Below, piece by piece: positions 10,378 through 20,174 of a DNA stretch of 57,672 nt (position 1 is its first letter; each line of letters opens with the position of its first letter). The translations under genes were made by a program, and so were the position numbers. The stretch spans positions 1-57,672 of the forward strand of contig CAMVQS010000008.1 of NCBI GenBank assembly GCA_947169685.1, given 5' to 3'. Origin of the DNA: an uncultured Prevotella sp. GTDB lineage: Bacteria; Bacteroidota; Bacteroidia; Bacteroidales; Bacteroidaceae. A model generated the notes under the pieces. That model did not search any database and had not been told where the DNA came from. It saw only the letters and a program-made list of their open reading frames with translations.

Positions 10378-11544
10378 TTAGCAGAGTTTGCGTGAGCCGT
10401 CGCCAATGACTACGTCATAGACCTTAGGCTCGTGGCCGTACTTCTCGTTGAAGCGCTTCTTGGCATCGGCAATGAACTGACGGTAGAGGTCGTTACGTAC
10501 CAGGTTGATGGTGCAACCGCCGAAGCCGCCGCCCATGATGCGCGAGCCCGTCACACCGTTCTCCTTGGCAATGTCGTTGAGGAAGTCGAGTTCCTCGCAG
10601 CTTACCTCGTAATCCTTCGACAGACCTTCGTGTGTCTGGTACATCAGCTCGCCGACCTTCTCGTAGTCGCCTTCGTTGAGGGCGTCGCAGACGGCCAGCA
10701 CGCGGTCTTTCTCACCGAGCACGAACTTGGCGCGCTTGTAGTCCTCTTCGCCTACTTCGGCACGTACCTCGTCAAGCTGTTCCCAGGTGCAGTCGCGCAG
10801 GGTCTCAAACTTGCCCTCGGGATGCTTGGCGGCAATGTGCTTCACCACGTTCTCGCAGGAGTTGCGGCGGTCGTTGTAGGGCGAGCCTGCCAACTGATGC
10901 TTAACAACAGAGTCGAGCAGCACAAGGCGGTAGCCGTCGGGCTTGAAGGGGAAGTATTCGAACTCACGGCTACGACAGTCGAGGCGCATGAGGCAACCTG
11001 CTTTGCCGAAGACGCTGGCGAACTGGTCCATGATGCCGCACTTCACGCCACAGTAGTTATGCTCTGTGGCCTGTCCTGCGAGTACCATATCCCACTGGCT
11101 TACCTTGTTGTCGCCAAAGAGGTCATTCAGACCACAGGCGATACAGCTCTCCATTGCGGCTGACGACGACATGCCGGCACCGAGGGGAACGTCACCGGCA
11201 AAGGCAATGTTAAAGCCCTTCACGGGAACGCCGCGCTTCTGCATCTCCTTGGAGATACCATAGATGTAGCGTGCCCAAGAGGCGTGAGGACCATCGGGGT
11301 CGTTGAGCTTGAAGTCAACGCGGTCCTTCAGGTCGATGGCGTATGCCATTACGGTGTCTTCCGTTCCGTTGGGGCGCATCTCTGCCATGATACCCTTATC
11401 TACTGCTCCGGGGAATACGAATCCTCCGTTGTAGTCTGTGTGCTCACCGATGAGGTTGATACGACCCGGTGAGGCATATACATTGCCGGTCTTTCCATCA
11501 AAGTGCTTGATGAAGCGGCTTCTTACAAATTCAATATCCATCAT
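10378..11544 (-). CDS. galK: Galactokinase
   Basis: GHMP-family kinase that phosphorylates galactose to galactose-1-phosphate, first committed step of the Leloir pathway. The galactokinase signature GRINLIGEHTDYNGG lies near residues 28-42. The ATP-binding motif PLGAGMSSSAA lies near residue 120, and the third GHMP motif SRIMGGGFGGCT near residue 340. Length 388 aa is normal. Either of the first two Met codons could start translation. It lies between the sugar transporter and a small membrane protein gene in a minus-strand operon headed by galM. No galT or galE is present in the window. Confidence 0.95.
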   Translation of the reverse strand: MMDIEFVRSRFIKHFDGKTGNVYASPGRINLIGEHTDYNGGFVFPGAVDKGIMAEMRPNGTEDTVMAYAIDLKDRVDFKLNDPDGPHASWARYIYGISKEMQKRGVPVKGFNIAFAGDVPLGAGMSSSAAMESCIACGLNDLFGDNKVSQWDMVLAGQATEHNYCGVKCGIMDQFASVFGKAGCLMRLDCRSREFEYFPFKPDGYRLVLLDSVVKHQLAGSPYNDRRNSCENVVKHIAAKHPEGKFETLRDCTWEQLDEVRAEVGEEDYKRAKFVLGEKDRVLAVCDALNEGDYEKVGELMYQTHEGLSKDYEVSCEELDFLNDIAKENGVTGSRIMGGGFGGCTINLVRNDLYRQFIADAKKRFNEKYGHEPKVYDVVIGDGSRKLC

Positions 11545-11547
11545 GTT

Positions 11548-11582
11548 GATTTACGATTTGACAATTTACGATTTATGATTTA
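11548..11582. repeat. Heptamer tract between MFS gene and galK
   Basis: Five consecutive 7-bp units: GATTTAC, GATTTGA, CAATTTA, CGATTTA, TGATTTA. The last unit contains the stop codon of the sugar transporter gene (11580-11582), and the tract fills the gap to the galK start. It is one of about nine tracts with 7-bp period in this window. Confidence 0.8.
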
Positions 11583-12962
11583 TTCTACTGGGATATCCTT
11601 GTTCACGTTCTTGCAGCCGATGAGGGCGTAGTAGAACATGTAGGCGACGGCAAGGAAATAGACAAAGTAGCTGGGCATGTAACCCATGAAGTTGGAGAAC
11701 CAACCCTGTATGAGCGGCAGTACGCCACCGCCTACTACCATCATCATAAAAATACCACTGGCCTGTGCCGTATATTTGCCCAATCCCTCAGTAGCAAGGT
11801 TGAAGATGCTGGCCCACATGATAGAGGTGCAAAGACCGCAGAGAACGAGCAGCAGGGCGCTGACGGGAACCTGAGCAGTCCAGAACTTGAACTCCATGAT
11901 GTCGAACAACGGCATTGTGATGATGTTCTCCTTGGGGATAAACATGGCAGCAGCAATCAGTATCATGGCTACAGACGTGGTGCCGAGCATGAGCTGACGC
12001 GACGATATCTTACCGGCAATGAAGCCAGATACCAAACGACCACAAAGCATGAGTAACCAGTACATGGCAGCTACAGCTCCACCAATCTTGGCAGCATTCT
12101 CAATGAGACCTGCTCCCTTGCCTGTTAAATCGGACAGATAGAAGTTCAAGGCTCCGGGAATACCGACCTCAACGCCTACATAGAAGAAGATGGCAATGAC
12201 ACCCAGCGTGCAATGACGGAAAGACCAAGGAGAGTGTTCGAACTTCGTGTCTGCAGTCACCTTGCCCAACTCAGGATCCTTGATAGGGATGAAAATCAGC
12301 GCAATGAAAGCCAAAGCAAAGACAGCCATTGCAATATACATGACAAGGTTTACCTGCGACATCTGTGTGACGTCAGCTTCTGTGGCGAGACGTTTCACAC
12401 CGTCAATGATGACCTGCTTCTTTTCAAAGACATCATTCATTGTCACCACCTGTCCTACCAATGCACCTACCAACATCGGGGTTAGAGTTCCGGTAAGGGA
12501 ATTTAGCGTACCTCCGATGAGGTTCAGCTGGTTGCCACGATTACCACCACCTCCGAGAAGGTTCAGCATCGGGTTGACTACGGTGTTCAGGATGCAGACG
12601 GAGAAACCGCTGATGAAGGCACCGAGCAGATAGACGCAGAAGCCCGAAATGCCAGTTGGGAAACTGGAGATGTACTGTGTCAGTACACCGAAGAATCCTA
12701 CGGCAATACCGATGAGTGCGGTCTTTTTGTAGCCGACTTTGGTCAGCATCTTGCCGGCGGGAATACCCATGAACAAGTATGCAAAGAAGTTCATGAAGTT
12801 ACCCAGCATACCGAGCATGTTGTTCCCGTCGATTTCTGGCTGGCTCTTCCAGATAACGCCGATAGGAGCCCCAAGATTGGTGACGAACGCAATCATAGCG
12901 TACAAGAAGAACATGGTGATGATGGCAATGATGCTGCCATTCATCTTTTGTTGATTACTCAT
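11580..12962 (-). CDS. MFS glucose/galactose (FHS-type) transporter
   Basis: Predicted inner membrane proton-coupled sugar importer of the fucose/glucose/galactose permease branch of the MFS. About twelve hydrophobic helices are spread over 460 aa. The GxxxD/R-like loop after helix 2 reads GIPAGKMLTKVGYKK, as in MFS loop 2-3. Placement between galM and galK makes galactose the likely substrate. The stop codon lies in a heptamer repeat tract. Specificity between galactose, glucose and fucose cannot be set from sequence alone. Confidence 0.88.
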   Translation of the reverse strand: MSNQQKMNGSIIAIITMFFLYAMIAFVTNLGAPIGVIWKSQPEIDGNNMLGMLGNFMNFFAYLFMGIPAGKMLTKVGYKKTALIGIAVGFFGVLTQYISSFPTGISGFCVYLLGAFISGFSVCILNTVVNPMLNLLGGGGNRGNQLNLIGGTLNSLTGTLTPMLVGALVGQVVTMNDVFEKKQVIIDGVKRLATEADVTQMSQVNLVMYIAMAVFALAFIALIFIPIKDPELGKVTADTKFEHSPWSFRHCTLGVIAIFFYVGVEVGIPGALNFYLSDLTGKGAGLIENAAKIGGAVAAMYWLLMLCGRLVSGFIAGKISSRQLMLGTTSVAMILIAAAMFIPKENIITMPLFDIMEFKFWTAQVPVSALLLVLCGLCTSIMWASIFNLATEGLGKYTAQASGIFMMMVVGGGVLPLIQGWFSNFMGYMPSYFVYFLAVAYMFYYALIGCKNVNKDIPVE

Positions 12963-12996
12963 AATTGTTTGATAGCTTAAGTGTTAGCCGTTACGG

Positions 12997-14088
12997 TTAT
13001 TTCTCTACTCCGAACTTATAGACAGTCTTCTGCTTGTAGCGCTGTCCTGGGTTCAGAATCACGCTGGGGAAGTAGGGACGGTTAGGTGTATCGGGGAAGT
13101 GCTGAGCCTCTAAGCATACTGCTGAGCGATAGGGGAACGTTGCACCGTTGGCACCCTTGTAACCGGTAGCGAAGTTTGCGGTGTAGAGCTGCAGACCAGG
13201 TTCTGTGGTGTAGCACTCCAGTGTACGACCACTCTTCGGGTCTTTCACCTTGGCGGCAAAACTCAGTTCACCTTCTTCCTGCTTGTTCAGCACGTAGTTG
13301 TGGTCGAAGCCGTGACCGAACTTAATCTGCTCGTTGTCAGCGTTGATGTCCTGTCCGAAGCTCTTCGGCGTACGGAAGTCAAACGGCGTACCTTCCACCT
13401 TCAGGATTTCACCTGTAGGAATGGCAGTAGCGTCAGTCGGCAGATAGAAGTCTGCGTTGATTTCGCAAATCTGGTCTTCGATAGTGGGAGTGGGATCTGC
13501 GGTACCTGCCAGGCTGAAGAATGCGTGGTGGGTAAGGTTGCAGATGGTCTTCTTGTTCGTGGTAGCCAGATACTCGATAACCAGCTCGTTCTGGTCGGTG
13601 AAGGTAAACTCAACTGTTACGTCCAGCTCGCCGGTATAGCCTTCCTCACCATAGGAAGAGATGCGGTGCAGGGCGAGTGAGCGGGGACCCATCTGACGGG
13701 CGTCCCATACCTTGGCATTGAAGCCCTTGAGACCACCGTGCAGGTGGTTAGGACCGTCGTTAAGTGCCACCTGGTACTCCTTGCCGTTCAGCGTGAACTG
13801 ACCTTTGCAGATACGGTTGCCCCAGCGTCCGATAAGCGTTGACAGGTAGGGTTCCTGTCCGCTGGTGAGCTGCTGAATGTTTGCGTGTCCCTGAATGACA
13901 TTACCTACGTTACCGTCTTTGTCGGGAACCATGATGGCACAAATAGCACCGCCATAATTAGAGATGGCTACTTCGTACCCGAGACGATTCTTCAGGATGT
14001 ATAAATCTGTTTTCTTACCATTAATCGTAGCCTGAAAGTCCTTGCGTTTCAGACCACACAGCGTCGCTGTTTTTGTAGTGTTTGACAT
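12997..14088 (-). CDS. galM: Aldose 1-epimerase (galactose mutarotase)
   Basis: Interconverts alpha and beta anomers of galactose so that galactokinase receives the alpha form. Conserved blocks include NHLHGG (near residue 113), NLTHHAFF (active-site His region, near residue 190), FDHNYVLN (near residue 260) and LEAQHFPD, carrying the catalytic Glu, near residue 325. Length 363 aa fits the family. No signal peptide is evident, so a cytosolic enzyme is likely. It is the first gene of the galactose operon, with a good promoter upstream. Confidence 0.93.
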   Translation of the reverse strand: MSNTTKTATLCGLKRKDFQATINGKKTDLYILKNRLGYEVAISNYGGAICAIMVPDKDGNVGNVIQGHANIQQLTSGQEPYLSTLIGRWGNRICKGQFTLNGKEYQVALNDGPNHLHGGLKGFNAKVWDARQMGPRSLALHRISSYGEEGYTGELDVTVEFTFTDQNELVIEYLATTNKKTICNLTHHAFFSLAGTADPTPTIEDQICEINADFYLPTDATAIPTGEILKVEGTPFDFRTPKSFGQDINADNEQIKFGHGFDHNYVLNKQEEGELSFAAKVKDPKSGRTLECYTTEPGLQLYTANFATGYKGANGATFPYRSAVCLEAQHFPDTPNRPYFPSVILNPGQRYKQKTVYKFGVEK

Positions 14089-14119
14089 ATCTTTCTTGTT
14101 TTAAGTTACAGTTTGTTTG

Positions 14120-14151
14120 CAAAGTAACTCAAAAAACTCGAAATAAGCAAA
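14120..14151 (-). promoter_or_regulatory. Bacteroidetes promoter of the galactose operon
   Basis: On the minus strand TTTG (14151-14148), then 21 bp, then TACTTTG (14126-14120). This fits the TTTG / TAnnTTTG consensus and lies about 31 bp upstream of the galM ATG. Confidence 0.7.
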
Positions 14152-14192
14152 CTTAACGCCCTAAAAAGTGTTCAATGGAATGTTAAAAACAC

Positions 14193-15512
14193 CTAAATGC
14201 AATTTTTGAGGAAGTCGGCGACCACGTAACTGCTGCCTCCTACGAAGACAAAATCCTCGCGTGCAGCAACGCTTTTCACCATGTTGTAGGCCTCTTCAAC
14301 CGTTCGGAACTCATTGCCTACCAGCCCGTTCTCGTTAGCCAGCATGAGCAGGCGATCTACAGGAATAGCCCGTTTGTTGTCTGCTTGGGTAAAATAGTAC
14401 GATGCGTTTCGGGGCAACAGCTTCATAACACCCTCCACGTCCTTGTCATCAACCATTCCGAAGATAATGTGCATGTTTTGGCACTTAATGTTGTTGAGTT
14501 GACGGCTCAGATACTGCCAGCCTGCCAAGTTGTGGCCGGTGTCACATACTGTGAGCGGAATTTCCTTGACGATTTGCCAACGGCCCTGTAGTCCTGTCAG
14601 CTCGCTGACGTTGGACAGTGCCTTTTGTATCTCCTTATGGCACAATTGTTGATTCTCGGGTAACTCGCATTTGCAGAGCAAACCGATTTCCTCCAGTTGA
14701 CGAACGGCACATAGAATGGTGTTGGTGTTCTTTTCCTGATATAGTCCGCCCAGTTCTCCCTGCAGTTTTCCGTCATGAAAGGTGACGTAGCGCATGGTGC
14801 CGTTTGTTAGAGCCTCTGCTTGTATAACTTCAGGTTCGTCTTCGGCAAAAACAATGGGCGCCTGCATCTCGCGTGCCTTCTTTTCAAAGACAGGACGTGT
14901 CTCGGGAGTAGCTTCGCCGATGACGACGGGTACGCCCTGCTTGATGATACCTGCTTTCTCGGCAGCAATCTTTGCCAGCGTGTCACCCAGGAATTGGGTA
15001 TGGTCAAAACTGATGTTGGTAATGATGGAGAGGTCTGGCTGAATGATATTGGTACAGTCGAGCCGTCCGCCCAAGCCGACTTCTACGACTGCAATATCGA
15101 CCTTCATTTCGCTGAAATACTTGAAGGCCATCGCTGTGGCCAGCTCGAAGAACGTTGGCTTCAGCGGCTCAAAGAATTCGCGTTCCTGTTTGACGAAGTC
15201 CACCACGTATTCCTTCGATATGCACTTGCCGTTGATGCGGATGCGCTCACGGAAATCAACCAAGTGGGGTGAGGTGTAGAGACCTACCTTGTATCCACAA
15301 CTTTGCAGAATGGCTGCCAGCGTGTGCGAACAGGAGCCCTTGCCGTTGGTGCCTGCCACGTGGATGGTGCGGAAGTTGCGGTGTGGGTGTCCAAAGTGTT
15401 CATCCAGCGCCTGCGTATTCTGCAGCCCTTCCTTATAGCCTGATGCTCCCTGTTTTTCGAACATGGGAAGCTGGCTGAACAGATACTGGCAAGTCTCTGT
15501 ATAGTTCATCAC
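14193..15512 (-). CDS. folC: Folylpolyglutamate synthase / dihydrofolate synthase
   Basis: Mur-ligase-fold enzyme that adds glutamate to dihydropteroate and/or folates, in the cytosol. The ATP-binding P-loop AGTNGKGS lies near residue 54. A conserved TSPHLVDFRERI block follows, then the segment GLGGRLDCTN (near residue 150) and SFDHTQFLG with the metal-binding His (near residue 172). The C-terminal domain has the VCDTGHNLAG motif (near residue 322). The 439-aa length is standard. It begins 3 bp after the dnaJ stop, so it is cotranscribed with grpE and dnaJ. Start is either of two adjacent ATG codons. Confidence 0.93.
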   Translation of the reverse strand: MMNYTETCQYLFSQLPMFEKQGASGYKEGLQNTQALDEHFGHPHRNFRTIHVAGTNGKGSCSHTLAAILQSCGYKVGLYTSPHLVDFRERIRINGKCISKEYVVDFVKQEREFFEPLKPTFFELATAMAFKYFSEMKVDIAVVEVGLGGRLDCTNIIQPDLSIITNISFDHTQFLGDTLAKIAAEKAGIIKQGVPVVIGEATPETRPVFEKKAREMQAPIVFAEDEPEVIQAEALTNGTMRYVTFHDGKLQGELGGLYQEKNTNTILCAVRQLEEIGLLCKCELPENQQLCHKEIQKALSNVSELTGLQGRWQIVKEIPLTVCDTGHNLAGWQYLSRQLNNIKCQNMHIIFGMVDDKDVEGVMKLLPRNASYYFTQADNKRAIPVDRLLMLANENGLVGNEFRTVEEAYNMVKSVAAREDFVFVGGSSYVVADFLKNCI

Positions 15513-15515
15513 ACT

Positions 15516-16658
15516 TTAGTTAAAGTAGTTCTTGAACTTCTGGAAGATGGAACGTTTGGTGTCGGCATCGCCCTTGAAGTTGTCGCTCTGCTGGAGCTTT
15601 TCCACCATCTCCTTCTCTTCGCGGCTTAAGGTCTTCGGTACATAGACGCTGACGTTGACCACTAGGTCGCCACGTCCGCGGCCATAGCCCTGTACAGCAG
15701 GAAGTCCCTTGCCTCTCAGACGCATGGTCTTACCTGGCTGGATGCCGTTTTCTATCTTAATCTTCAGCTTGGTTCCTTCAATGGTCGGAATCTCTACTTC
15801 GCCGCCCAGCGCTGCTGTGGGGAAGTCGAGCAGTAGGTTGTAGATGAGATCGTTCTCGTCGCGGACGAAGGTGTCGTTCTCTTCCTCCTCAATGAAGACC
15901 TGAATGTCACCGTTGATACCGTTGTTGTGGCCTGTGTTGCCTTTGCCCGGTACGTTGACCACCATGCCTTCGGCTACGCCGGCAGGGATGTTGATTTCCA
16001 CCACTTCCTCGCCTTTTTCTACACCGGTTCCTCCGCAATGCTTACACTTATCCTTGATGACGTGGCCCGTACCATTACAGGTGGGACAAACGCCCTGTGT
16101 CTGCATCATGCCGAAGATGCTCTGCGTGGTATGGGTGATGACGCCCGAGCCGTGACAGGTCTGACAAATCTCGTCCGAGCTGCCTGCCTCGGCACCTGAG
16201 CCATGACAATGGGCACAGGTGATGTCCTTGCGTACCTTGAACTTCTTGGTGACGCCCGTAGCAATCTCGTTCAGCGACAAACGGACCTTCAGACGCAGGT
16301 CGCTGCCACGATGTTTCTGAGGACGGCGCTGTCCTCCGCCTCCGAAGCCTCCGCCGAAAATGTCACCGAACATCGAGAAGATGTCGTCCATGTTCATGCT
16401 GGTGGCGTTGAATCCGCCGAATCCGCCGCCCATGGGTCCATTGAATCCGAACTGGTCGTACTGCTGGCGTTTCTTGGGGTCGTGCAGCACGTCGTAGGCC
16501 TCGGCAGCCTCCTTGAATTTCTCCTCGGCTTCCTTGTCGCCGGGGTTACGGTCGGGGTGGTATTTGATGGCGATGGTGCGATACGCCTTCTTGATTTCGT
16601 CTTCTGTAGCGCCTTTTGCGACGCCCAGCACCTCGTAGTAGTCTCGTTTTTGTGCCAT
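15516..16658 (-). CDS. dnaJ: Chaperone DnaJ (Hsp40)
   Basis: Co-chaperone that delivers unfolded proteins to DnaK and stimulates its ATPase. Domain order is complete: a J domain (residues 1-70, with HPD in KYHPDRNPG), a Gly/Phe-rich linker (about 75-110), then four CxxCxGxG zinc repeats ([32 protein letters not shown]). The C-terminal substrate-binding domains follow. Length 380 aa is typical. It starts 3 bp after grpE and is followed 3 bp later by folC. dnaK is not in this window. Confidence 0.97.
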   Translation of the reverse strand: MAQKRDYYEVLGVAKGATEDEIKKAYRTIAIKYHPDRNPGDKEAEEKFKEAAEAYDVLHDPKKRQQYDQFGFNGPMGGGFGGFNATSMNMDDIFSMFGDIFGGGFGGGGQRRPQKHRGSDLRLKVRLSLNEIATGVTKKFKVRKDITCAHCHGSGAEAGSSDEICQTCHGSGVITHTTQSIFGMMQTQGVCPTCNGTGHVIKDKCKHCGGTGVEKGEEVVEINIPAGVAEGMVVNVPGKGNTGHNNGINGDIQVFIEEEENDTFVRDENDLIYNLLLDFPTAALGGEVEIPTIEGTKLKIKIENGIQPGKTMRLRGKGLPAVQGYGRGRGDLVVNVSVYVPKTLSREEKEMVEKLQQSDNFKGDADTKRSIFQKFKNYFN

Positions 16659-16661
16659 TGT

Positions 16662-17222
16662 TTATTGTCCTACGGCCACCTTAGCGTGGCGGATTACTTT
16701 GTCGTTCAGCATATATCCTTGCTGCAGGCAGTCGATAACCTTGCCCTTCTTGTCGTCTCCCATGCTAGGCACCATAGCCACAGCCTCATGGATATCGACG
16801 TCGAAGTCGGCATTCTCGGTCTCAATCTTCTTGACGCCCAGTCCTTCGAGTGCCTTCTGGAACTTCTGGTAGATGAGCTCCATGCCTTCGCGCAGCACTT
16901 GCGGGTCGTCGGTCTTCTCACCGTTCTCGAGGGCACGCTCCATGTCGTCGAGCACGGGCAGGATGGCCTTGATGACGTTAGTGCCACCGTTCAGTATCAG
17001 CTCGGCCTTCTCCTTTGTGGTGCGTTTGCGGTAGTTGTCAAACTCTGCCACAGAACGCAGGTATTTGTCCTTCAGCTGTTCGTTCTCCAGAAGAGCCTGC
17101 TCCAGCGGGTCCATTTCCTCGGCCTCTGAGTTCTCTGAATTCTCTGAGTTCTCTTCTGTTTCCTGTTCTTCGTTGTCGAGGATTTCCTCCTCTTCCACGT
17201 TTATCTTTTCTTCTTCTTTCAT
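16662..17222 (-). CDS. grpE: Nucleotide exchange factor GrpE
   Basis: Releases ADP from DnaK. The 186-aa protein has a strongly acidic low-complexity N-terminus (about residues 1-40, Glu-rich), then a long coiled-coil ending with FDNYRKRTTKEKAE, a GrpE hallmark. The C-terminal beta domain ends in VRHAKVAVGQ, close to the usual VRPAMVxV. It is directly upstream of dnaJ. No clear TAnnTTTG box is seen in the 70 bp upstream, so it may be expressed from the ABC-F gene promoter or from a heat-shock type promoter I cannot identify. Confidence 0.95.
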   Translation of the reverse strand: MKEEEKINVEEEEILDNEEQETEENSENSENSEAEEMDPLEQALLENEQLKDKYLRSVAEFDNYRKRTTKEKAELILNGGTNVIKAILPVLDDMERALENGEKTDDPQVLREGMELIYQKFQKALEGLGVKKIETENADFDVDIHEAVAMVPSMGDDKKGKVIDCLQQGYMLNDKVIRHAKVAVGQ

Positions 17223-17272
17223 AGCGGTAATGTTTTTTCTTCAGTACAGCAAAAACCATGCCATACCTCTTT

Positions 17273-18912
<1,640 letters not shown>

Positions 18913-18943
18913 TTATCCTATACCTTATATATATAACAGGGTG

Positions 18944-18974
18944 CAAAGGTACAAATAAGTGAGCAAAATGCAAA
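18944..18974 (-). promoter_or_regulatory. Promoter of the ABC-F/grpE/dnaJ/folC block
   Basis: Minus strand TTTG (18974-18971), 19 bp, TACCTTTG (18951-18944). The sequence from here outward (about 18943-18980) is nearly identical to the promoter at 32020-32055, see findings. Confidence 0.75.
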
Positions 18975-19077
18975 AGGAAAACTTGTTTTTCTTTTCATTT
19001 TCGAACGTGAGTACCTTCGACCGTCAGGTCAAAGGTAGTGAAAACTGTGCGAAATACAAAGAAAAACCTCCTTTTAT

Positions 19078-19108
19078 TTTGTTCATTACGAATAATTCAT
19101 TATCTTTG
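19078..19108 (+). promoter_or_regulatory. Promoter of the structured RNA / lipoprotein unit
   Basis: TTTG (19078-19081), 19 bp, TATCTTTG (19101-19108). The likely transcription start is near 19113, which leaves about 305 nt before the lipoprotein ATG. Confidence 0.75.
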
Positions 19109-19112
19109 CGGA

Positions 19113-19362
19113 TGAATATAATTGTTTAACCCCTAAAAACTGAATGCCTATGGGCTGAGAAAGATTAATTAAGGACATATATAAATAAAGGCGTTAGCTT
19201 TTGATTCTTGTTCTATCGAAATCGGCAAATTTCACAGAGCACCAAGAGTTGAAGTTAATGCTCGCGCTGGCTGGCGTGGGCTTTTACTCGAATATGGTGC
19301 ATAGGTGTTTGCCGATACCTGATAGAACGTAGACGAAGTAAGTAGTCCACGTTTTTATTTTG
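19113..19362 (+). ncRNA. Rod-shaped structured RNA (5' leader or small RNA), family unknown
   Basis: The segment downstream of a good promoter folds on paper into a nested rod. GTTCTATC (19210-19217) pairs with GATAGAAC (19321-19328), CGGCAAA (19223-19229) with TTTGCCG (19308-19314), GCACC (19239-19243) with GGTGC (19296-19300), and GAGT (19246-19249) with ACTC (19286-19289). An apical stem, GCTCGCG with CGTGGGC (two G-U pairs), encloses an 8-nt loop. A short hairpin (19328-19351) followed by TTTTTATTTT then looks like a weak terminator or attenuator before the lipoprotein gene. No coding frame of note lies here. I could not assign it to a known RNA family. Confidence 0.6.
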
Positions 19363-19417
19363 TCCACGAACAGAGAGAGAAGGACTATATAAACACTCAT
19401 TTTAAAAAAGTAAAACA

Positions 19418-20065
19418 ATGAAAAAAAGTTTAATTATTACTATTTCGTGTATAGCATTTGCTTTTACCGTTAATTCGTGTGGTGTGTTTAAATCATATGT
19501 AGCTGATTATTCTATAGGATTGTCTTCCGTAGAAAGCCCTGCAGATGCAAAAAAACAGTTTGGTGAAACAAAAGTTGTCAATTTTAATGAAGAAGGGGTC
19601 AATAAATACCGTTATGAAGATGATTATATTGATATTGTATGGTATGTTGGTCAAAAACAATTCAACTTTGTTTTGAAAAACAAATCAGGTCATACTCTTA
19701 AAATAAATTGGGATGACGTGAGTTATGTAGACGTAAAAGGTAATGTTGGACGTGTGATGCACTCTGGTGTAAAATACGCAGAACGTAATAATTCTCAGCC
19801 TGCAACTACCTTGCCAAAGAATGCAAGTATTTCAGATCTTCTGCTCCCTACGGATAATGTCTATTATGATTCAGGAAAATATGGTGGTTGGCGAGAGAGG
19901 TACCTGGTGCCATGTGTTTATAAAAATCAAGAAGCATTCAATGCGGAAGCTTCATCTCTTGTTGGTAAAACAATGACAATATTGATGCCGATAATGATTG
20001 AGAATGTACAAAATGATTATACTTTTACATTCTCCATTGATAAGCTACTAAATACAGCAAAGTGA
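19418..20065 (+). CDS. Hypothetical lipoprotein, AT-rich
   Basis: Family not recognised. A 215-aa protein with a lipoprotein signal (about residues 1-21, lipobox VNSC, Cys21), so probably anchored in a membrane on the periplasmic or outer side. The mature part is beta-strand rich (YIDIVWYVGQKQFNFVLKN, then SGHTLKINWDDV), suggesting an Ig-like or lipocalin-like fold, but this is a guess. Base and codon usage are visibly AT-richer than neighbouring genes, consistent with acquisition by transfer. It follows a long structured leader and ends at its own terminator hairpin. Confidence 0.8.
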   Translation: MKKSLIITISCIAFAFTVNSCGVFKSYVADYSIGLSSVESPADAKKQFGETKVVNFNEEGVNKYRYEDDYIDIVWYVGQKQFNFVLKNKSGHTLKINWDDVSYVDVKGNVGRVMHSGVKYAERNNSQPATTLPKNASISDLLLPTDNVYYDSGKYGGWRERYLVPCVYKNQEAFNAEASSLVGKTMTILMPIMIENVQNDYTFTFSIDKLLNTAK

Positions 20066-20114
20066 TAATTATTTAAATTGACATTACACAGCGGAGACGC
20101 CGTTTAAAAATGTA

Positions 20115-20165
20115 ACAACTCCTCGCCACTCCAATTATTACAAGGAATGGCGGGGATGTTGTTTT
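20115..20165. terminator. Terminator-like long hairpin
   Basis: Imperfect inverted repeat from ACAAC (20115-20119) to GTTGT (20158-20162) with inner pairs CGCCA/TGGCG and TCC/GGA, followed by a short T run. It lies between the convergent lipoprotein gene and the RAYT gene and could end both transcripts. Confidence 0.65.
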
Positions 20166-20174
20166 ATGTGCGTT

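Noticed and set aside
19113..19362. 6S RNA or a known riboswitch
   Set aside because: The rod shape is suggestive, but I see no diagnostic conserved motif for 6S RNA or any riboswitch, so only an unassigned structured RNA is claimed.
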